Origin: a bacterium
GTDB taxonomy: Archaea > Nanoarchaeota > Nanoarchaeia > Woesearchaeales > UBA10216
Direction: 5' to 3'
Length of the DNA stretch: 64,000 bases
Assembly (NCBI GenBank): GCA_024206195.1
Contig: JAAGZO010001021.1
Location: forward strand, 1-64,000
Below are positions 60,421-64,000 of this stretch, one piece after another. The notes below the pieces were generated by a model. That model was given only the letters and a program-made list of their open reading frames with translations. It made no database searches and was not told where the DNA came from. The stretch's first letter is position 1, and each line of letters opens with the position of its first letter. The position numbers and the translations under genes are program-made.

Positions 60421-61844
60421 GCCCTACCACCCTTGAACATGTAATCAAAAAAGTTTTTGACTCCAAACATCTTTCGTTTGATGTCTGCAGTAGATCTCAT
60501 GTTAAATACCATCTTTACCATTTGATTTGGCCTGAGGTAAAACTCTTTTAGCCCTTTATCAATAAATGTATCAATCTCCTTTTTGCTTAGTTGTGGATAG
60601 TTTAGAAGCGTTACCTGCTCATAGTTTGGACCCACCCATTCTGTCCAGTCCTTTGGCACTAAATAGCCTTTCTCCTTTGCCCATACATATAATGGTGTTC
60701 CTGGATATGTGCAGATGCCTGAGAACTGTACTGTATCTAAAGGAAGGCTCTTTGCAAAATTTATAGTTGCTCTTGCACTTTCTCTTGTCTCTCCTGGCGC
60801 GCCAATCATAAAGCATCCATGTTGTATGAATCCTAGTTTTGCAGCTGCTTTGGAGAATCTCCTTGACTGTTCTAGCGTAATGTTTTTCTTTACCGCATCA
60901 AGCGCTTTTTGTGTTCCAAACTCAAAGCCAATCATCAGCATTCTGCAGCCTGCTTTTTTCATTAGCGGAAGCAAGCTTAAGTCCATGTCTGTTCTTACGT
61001 TGCAGGACCACTTAACTTTCTTGTGCAGTCCTCTTTTGATTATGTCTTCGCACACTTCCCTGACATGATCAGGAATAGCAGTAAATGTGTCTGTTTCAAA
61101 CATTATCTCTTTTATCTGCGGGAAGATCTTAATGTCATATTCCATTTCATCAACAATCTTTTTTGGTTCCCTAAATCTAAGTTTTCTCTTTGTCATGAGT
61201 GCCATGTCCCTGCAGAATGTGCACATTCCCGGACAACCGCGCCCGGATATTAGAGTTAAAAAAGGATGTAGTTTGCCTGCATCTTGATATCTTTCTGGTT
61301 TGATGTGTTTCCATGCTGGAAACGGAAGTTCATTAACATCTAATGGCTCTCTGTCTTTGTTGCGAACCATCTTTTCCTCTTGCATGTAGCATATTCCGTC
61401 TATTTCATTGTTTTTCTTTCCGCTTGCAATATCCCTCAGCGTAAAATCATACTCTCCCAGGCAGATAATGTCAACAGCACCCTTTGCTTTCTTTAAAGTA
61501 TCCTCTGGCTCAGCAGTCACATGCGGACCAATCATTGCTGTTTTTGTACCATGCTCCTTGCACATCCGCGCGTATTCAATATCATTGTATATGCTTGGTG
61601 TTGTTGTATGGCAAACAACAAGTTCAGGGCCAAACCGTTCTATCAGATACCTTACCTGATCTTTTTTCAGGTTTCTTGCAGCGCCGTCAATAAACAATAT
61701 CTCGTGTCCTGCTTTTTCAAGCACTGCTGTTGCTATAAGCATCCAGTCAGGGTGCCTTTGAACGCGACCTCTTGATTTTGTTGCCCACCTTGCAGACCTG
61801 CAAAAGTCATCTACGTATGGCGGGTTTAACATCACTATCTTCAT
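60417..61844 (-). CDS. B12-binding-type radical SAM enzyme 4
   Basis: A 475-residue paralogue: KIVMLNPPYVDDFCRSARW, AMIGPHVTAEPEDTL, DVNELPFPAWK, the cluster motif SGRGCPGMCTFC near residue 200, EIMFETDTFTAIPDH, IGFEFGTQKAL, MIGAPGETRESA and a C-terminal FYLRPNQMVKMVF. It is coupled by 4-base overlaps to the GT2 gene upstream and the methyltransferase downstream. The linker RWATKSRGRVQRHPDWML before the second strand is longer than in its paralogues. Confidence 0.88.
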   Translation of the reverse strand: MKIVMLNPPYVDDFCRSARWATKSRGRVQRHPDWMLIATAVLEKAGHEILFIDGAARNLKKDQVRYLIERFGPELVVCHTTTPSIYNDIEYARMCKEHGTKTAMIGPHVTAEPEDTLKKAKGAVDIICLGEYDFTLRDIASGKKNNEIDGICYMQEEKMVRNKDREPLDVNELPFPAWKHIKPERYQDAGKLHPFLTLISGRGCPGMCTFCRDMALMTKRKLRFREPKKIVDEMEYDIKIFPQIKEIMFETDTFTAIPDHVREVCEDIIKRGLHKKVKWSCNVRTDMDLSLLPLMKKAGCRMLMIGFEFGTQKALDAVKKNITLEQSRRFSKAAAKLGFIQHGCFMIGAPGETRESARATINFAKSLPLDTVQFSGICTYPGTPLYVWAKEKGYLVPKDWTEWVGPNYEQVTLLNYPQLSKKEIDTFIDKGLKEFYLRPNQMVKMVFNMRSTADIKRKMFGVKNFFDYMFKGGRA

Positions 61845-62812
61845 TTTTCTGCTCTCCCGAAAATTAGCTTAACCAGGTAAACATTTGCGCCAATTGTTGC
61901 GATGATTGATCTTAAAGCGCGCAAAAACGGAGCTATGAAAAAAAACTTTTTCTCCCGTTTCAGGCAAAACACTGCAAACGGAATGTTTGTTACAGCGATT
62001 AGTAAAAAGAAACCCAAAACAATAAAAAAATTCAGCGAAATAAACGAAAGAAGGAATAGATCACTAAGCACTGTCTGGAAAAATCTTCCATATCCTGAGT
62101 AGGAATCCTTTACAAACTTGTCCTTATGCCTGAAATATAAAGGAAATGCCCAGTATCCTCTTCCGTATTGCTGCTTCAGATACTTGAGCAATGTATCAGG
62201 ATGAGGGTGCCATACCTGTGCTCTGGGATTAAACACCATGTTGTATCCTTTTTGATTCAGCCTGAATGAAAGCTCAGGGTCTTCTGCATTTGCACTCTTG
62301 AAAAGTGTGTTAAATCCGCCAACAGCCAAAAACTCTTTTCGCCTGTATGCTGCGCTGTAGGTTCCAATGAAATCAATGTTTCCTAATTTCGCCTTTCGAA
62401 TATGGTTTGTGTTTATTTCATAGCCAACATACCGTGCAATCATGCGATCGTGATTCAGTGTTCTGTATGTTCCCTCAACACCAACAACATTCTTTTTCTT
62501 GAATGGTTTTAGCATTTCTTCTAGCCAGTTGCTGTTTGGGATGCAGTCAGAATCAGTAAAAACAACAATATCTCCTTTGGCATTTTTTGCCCCTAAATTG
62601 CGCGCTTTTGCAGGGCCCGCATTCTTTTGCGAGTAGCTTCTTATCTTTAGTTTTGTTTTGAATTCTTTTACAAGTTTGTAGGAGTTATCAGTGCTTCCAT
62701 CATTTACAACTATTACTTCAAAGTCTTTTGTTGTCTGTTTTTCCAGCGCCTCAAGGGTCTTTAGAATACTCTTTTCTGCATTGTAAACTGGAATAATTAT
62801 GCTTGCCTTCAT
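61841..62812 (-). CDS. GT2 glycosyltransferase with C-terminal membrane domain
   Basis: A 323-residue protein: IIIPVYNAEKSILKTLEALE, VVNDGSTDNSYKL, DIVVFTDSDCIPNSNWLEEM (the DxD region) and a central GGFNTLFKSANAEDPELSFR (ED motif) are typical of processive or adding GT2 enzymes. Residues about 245-315 contain two to three membrane segments. It transfers a sugar to a membrane-bound acceptor. First gene of the operon with radical SAM enzyme 4 and the methyltransferase. Confidence 0.88.
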   Translation of the reverse strand: MKASIIIPVYNAEKSILKTLEALEKQTTKDFEVIVVNDGSTDNSYKLVKEFKTKLKIRSYSQKNAGPAKARNLGAKNAKGDIVVFTDSDCIPNSNWLEEMLKPFKKKNVVGVEGTYRTLNHDRMIARYVGYEINTNHIRKAKLGNIDFIGTYSAAYRRKEFLAVGGFNTLFKSANAEDPELSFRLNQKGYNMVFNPRAQVWHPHPDTLLKYLKQQYGRGYWAFPLYFRHKDKFVKDSYSGYGRFFQTVLSDLFLLSFISLNFFIVLGFFLLIAVTNIPFAVFCLKREKKFFFIAPFLRALRSIIATIGANVYLVKLIFGRAEK

Positions 62813-62856
62813 CTTATTTGATTAACCAATACCCCAGCAGGAGTTTAATGAGCATT

Positions 62857-62899
62857 ATATATAAATTTAACCCTTCACGTGAATCAAAAAATTTATATA
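62857..62899. promoter_or_regulatory. Divergent promoter region with TTCACGTGAA palindrome
   Basis: A TATATATAAATTT stretch (toward the GT2 gene) and an AATTTATATAG box (toward the gene at 62922, about 28 nt before its ATG) flank the perfect 10-base palindrome TTCACGTGAA at 62874-62883. The arrangement matches the sites near 8750 and 45430. Confidence 0.45.
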
Positions 62900-62921
62900 G
62901 CTTGCAGGATGTACTTAACGT

Positions 62922-63029
62922 ATGCAACTCAAAGATGTCCTGCTAATTTGTTACATCATAATTCTAACTGTTGTTTTTTTTAGTTACAGAACAGTTTTAC
63001 TTACAAAAGAATATGGCTTGTTGAAATAA
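62922..63029 (+). CDS. Tiny membrane protein before the GT-C gene
   Basis: A 35-residue protein: one membrane segment (VLLICYIIILTVVFFSY) then a short basic end (RTVLLTKEYGLLK). The ATG lies about 28 nt after a TATA box and the stop is one base before the next ATG. It repeats the layout of the tiny proteins after the first GT2 gene. There is no known family. Confidence 0.45.
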   Translation: MQLKDVLLICYIIILTVVFFSYRTVLLTKEYGLLK

Positions 63030-63030
63030 A

Positions 63031-64000
63031 ATGATTACAATACCTTTTTTTTTGGTAACAGTTCTTGTAGCGTATCTACTAGGCATAAAAATACTGTCTT
63101 TGCTTAAGCTTAGGCTTCAGCCGCTTGAGAAATTACTGATCTCTTTCGGGCTTGGTTTTATTTCAATATCTTTTTTTGTAATGCTCCTTTGTTTTATTGG
63201 ACAGGTTTACATTCATTACATCTTAATCTTTTTCATCATCATATTATTAATCTCAATTAAAGAGCTAAAATCGCTGAAATCATACTTTAAGACTTCATTC
63301 AGACCAGGGTTTGATTTTAAAACCATTATTCTGCTTGCGTTCATTCTGCTGGCAGCTGGCAATTTCATTTCAGCTTTTGCACCGGCTGCTGAGTGGGACT
63401 CTGTTTATTACCACCTTTCTATTCCTAAGGCATTTGTAACCCATCACTCTTTTGTGGATTTGCCTCACATGCTTCCGGCGACATGGCCGATGGGCATTGA
63501 GATGTTTTATGTTATTGGCGAGATGATTCATAGTTCAACGTTCTCGCACCTCATTGCGTGGCTTCTTGGTTTATTAGCTGCAGTTTCTGTTGTTGCTATT
63601 GTTTCAAAATTCATATCAAGAGAGGCTGCCCTGGTTTCTGGCATAATATTCTATTCAATGCCAGTGATTATTGAGCGGGCAAGCCAGCCAATGATAGATC
63701 TTTCTATGACATTCTTTTTTGCTTTGGCTTTGCTGTGTTTTTTATCAATCAACAGCAAGCAGAACTTCAAGCCAAAGGAGGATCATCGCTGGTTGATTCT
63801 CTTTGCAGTATTTGTTTCATTTCTCATGGCGATTAAGTTCACCGGAATCTTCTTTGCATTTTGTTTTGCAGTTGTGCTTTTTTTAAAGAACAGGAAGTTG
63901 TTCATAAGATTCTTGATTATCATGCTGATTATATCCTCTGTTTTGGTGTTGCCTTATTTTGCAAGAAGCTATGCTATTCGTGATAATCCGCTTTTCCCTT
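63031..64000 (+). CDS. Membrane glycosyltransferase of GT-C type, cut by the window end
   Basis: An open reading frame of at least 323 residues that runs off the end. It has eight or more membrane segments. A conserved-looking extracellular stretch EWDSVYYHLSIPKAFVTHHS follows the third or fourth segment, with WPMGIEMFYVIGEM after it, as in GT39/ArnT-like polyprenyl-phosphate-dependent sugar transferases, where the acidic residue in the first loop is catalytic. Later EDHRWLILFAVFVSFLMAIK and NPLFP fit the same fold. It would take a sugar from a lipid carrier, perhaps made by the GT2 enzyme at 51.5 kb. C-terminus not seen. Confidence 0.75.
   Translation, partial: MITIPFFLVTVLVAYLLGIKILSLLKLRLQPLEKLLISFGLGFISISFFVMLLCFIGQVYIHYILIFFIIILLISIKELKSLKSYFKTSFRPGFDFKTIILLAFILLAAGNFISAFAPAAEWDSVYYHLSIPKAFVTHHSFVDLPHMLPATWPMGIEMFYVIGEMIHSSTFSHLIAWLLGLLAAVSVVAIVSKFISREAALVSGIIFYSMPVIIERASQPMIDLSMTFFFALALLCFLSINSKQNFKPKEDHRWLILFAVFVSFLMAIKFTGIFFAFCFAVVLFLKNRKLFIRFLIIMLIISSVLVLPYFARSYAIRDNPLFP

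Noticed and set aside
1..64000. CRISPR array, insertion sequence, integrase or rRNA operon
   Set aside because: No regularly spaced repeats, transposase motifs, tyrosine recombinase motifs or rRNA-like sequence were seen.

Overview
This is a chromosomal window from an archaeon. The information-processing genes are archaeal: aRF1, aIF5A, ribosomal proteins L10e, L15e and L40e, family B DNA polymerase, endonuclease Q, NucS, Rad50 and a NOG1-type GTPase. Promoters have archaeal TATA boxes. Many genes start about 25-30 nt after the TATA box and look leaderless; others carry a GAGGTG or GGAGG ribosome binding site. The compact, moderately AT-rich layout and the mixture of archaeal core genes with bacterial-type lipid genes suggest a DPANN-like lineage of the Woesearchaeota/Pacearchaeota kind. 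That placement is inference from gene content; there is no rRNA here to test it.

Layout. 0-2 kb: phosphate permease with its PhoU-like partner, and a tRNA-Pro. 2-8 kb: small unknowns, then a translation operon (aRF1, SprT-like protease, aIF5A, L40e, site-2 protease, TrmJ). 8-11 kb: a THUMP-type RNA methyltransferase, NucS and a flavoprotein. 11-16.7 kb: PEP synthase, a PfkB kinase, a NurA-like nuclease, a VIT1-like transporter and NADHX epimerase. 16.7-18.7 kb: two unrecognised coiled-coil proteins. 18.7-22.4 kb: DNA polymerase B translationally coupled to endonuclease Q. 23-28.8 kb: thioredoxin reductase, NYN protein, malic enzyme, cysteine synthase, NOG1 GTPase and L10e. 28.9-31.7 kb: a cysteine-rich lipoprotein, FAD synthase and AlaX. 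31.8-36.8 kb: a phospholipid/acyl-carrier locus (ligase-ACP-acyltransferase fusion, AcpS, CdsA, CDP-alcohol phosphatidyltransferase). 36.9-40.6 kb: TtuA, Pgi/Pmi, L15e, a zinc ribbon and a DUF1385 protein. 40.8-47.3 kb: cell-surface genes, with two S-layer-like paralogues around a small lipoprotein. 47.4-51.5 kb: Rad50, an intron-containing tRNA, a membrane-anchored surface protein and a SemiSWEET-like protein. 51.5-64 kb: an envelope cluster with two GT2 glycosyltransferases, four B12-binding-type radical SAM enzymes, one SPASM-like radical SAM enzyme, an epimerase, an AglD-like flippase, a methyltransferase, three tiny membrane proteins and a truncated GT-C-type membrane glycosyltransferase.

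The most interesting systems are the radical SAM/glycosyltransferase cluster, probably building or modifying an envelope lipid or glycan, and the bacterial-type acyl-ACP and phospholipid locus, which is self-consistent because it carries an ACP domain and the AcpS needed to activate it. I saw no CRISPR array, insertion sequence, integrase or replication origin. No intergenic stretch exceeds 300 bases. All ten convergent gene pairs noted overlap at their 3' ends.
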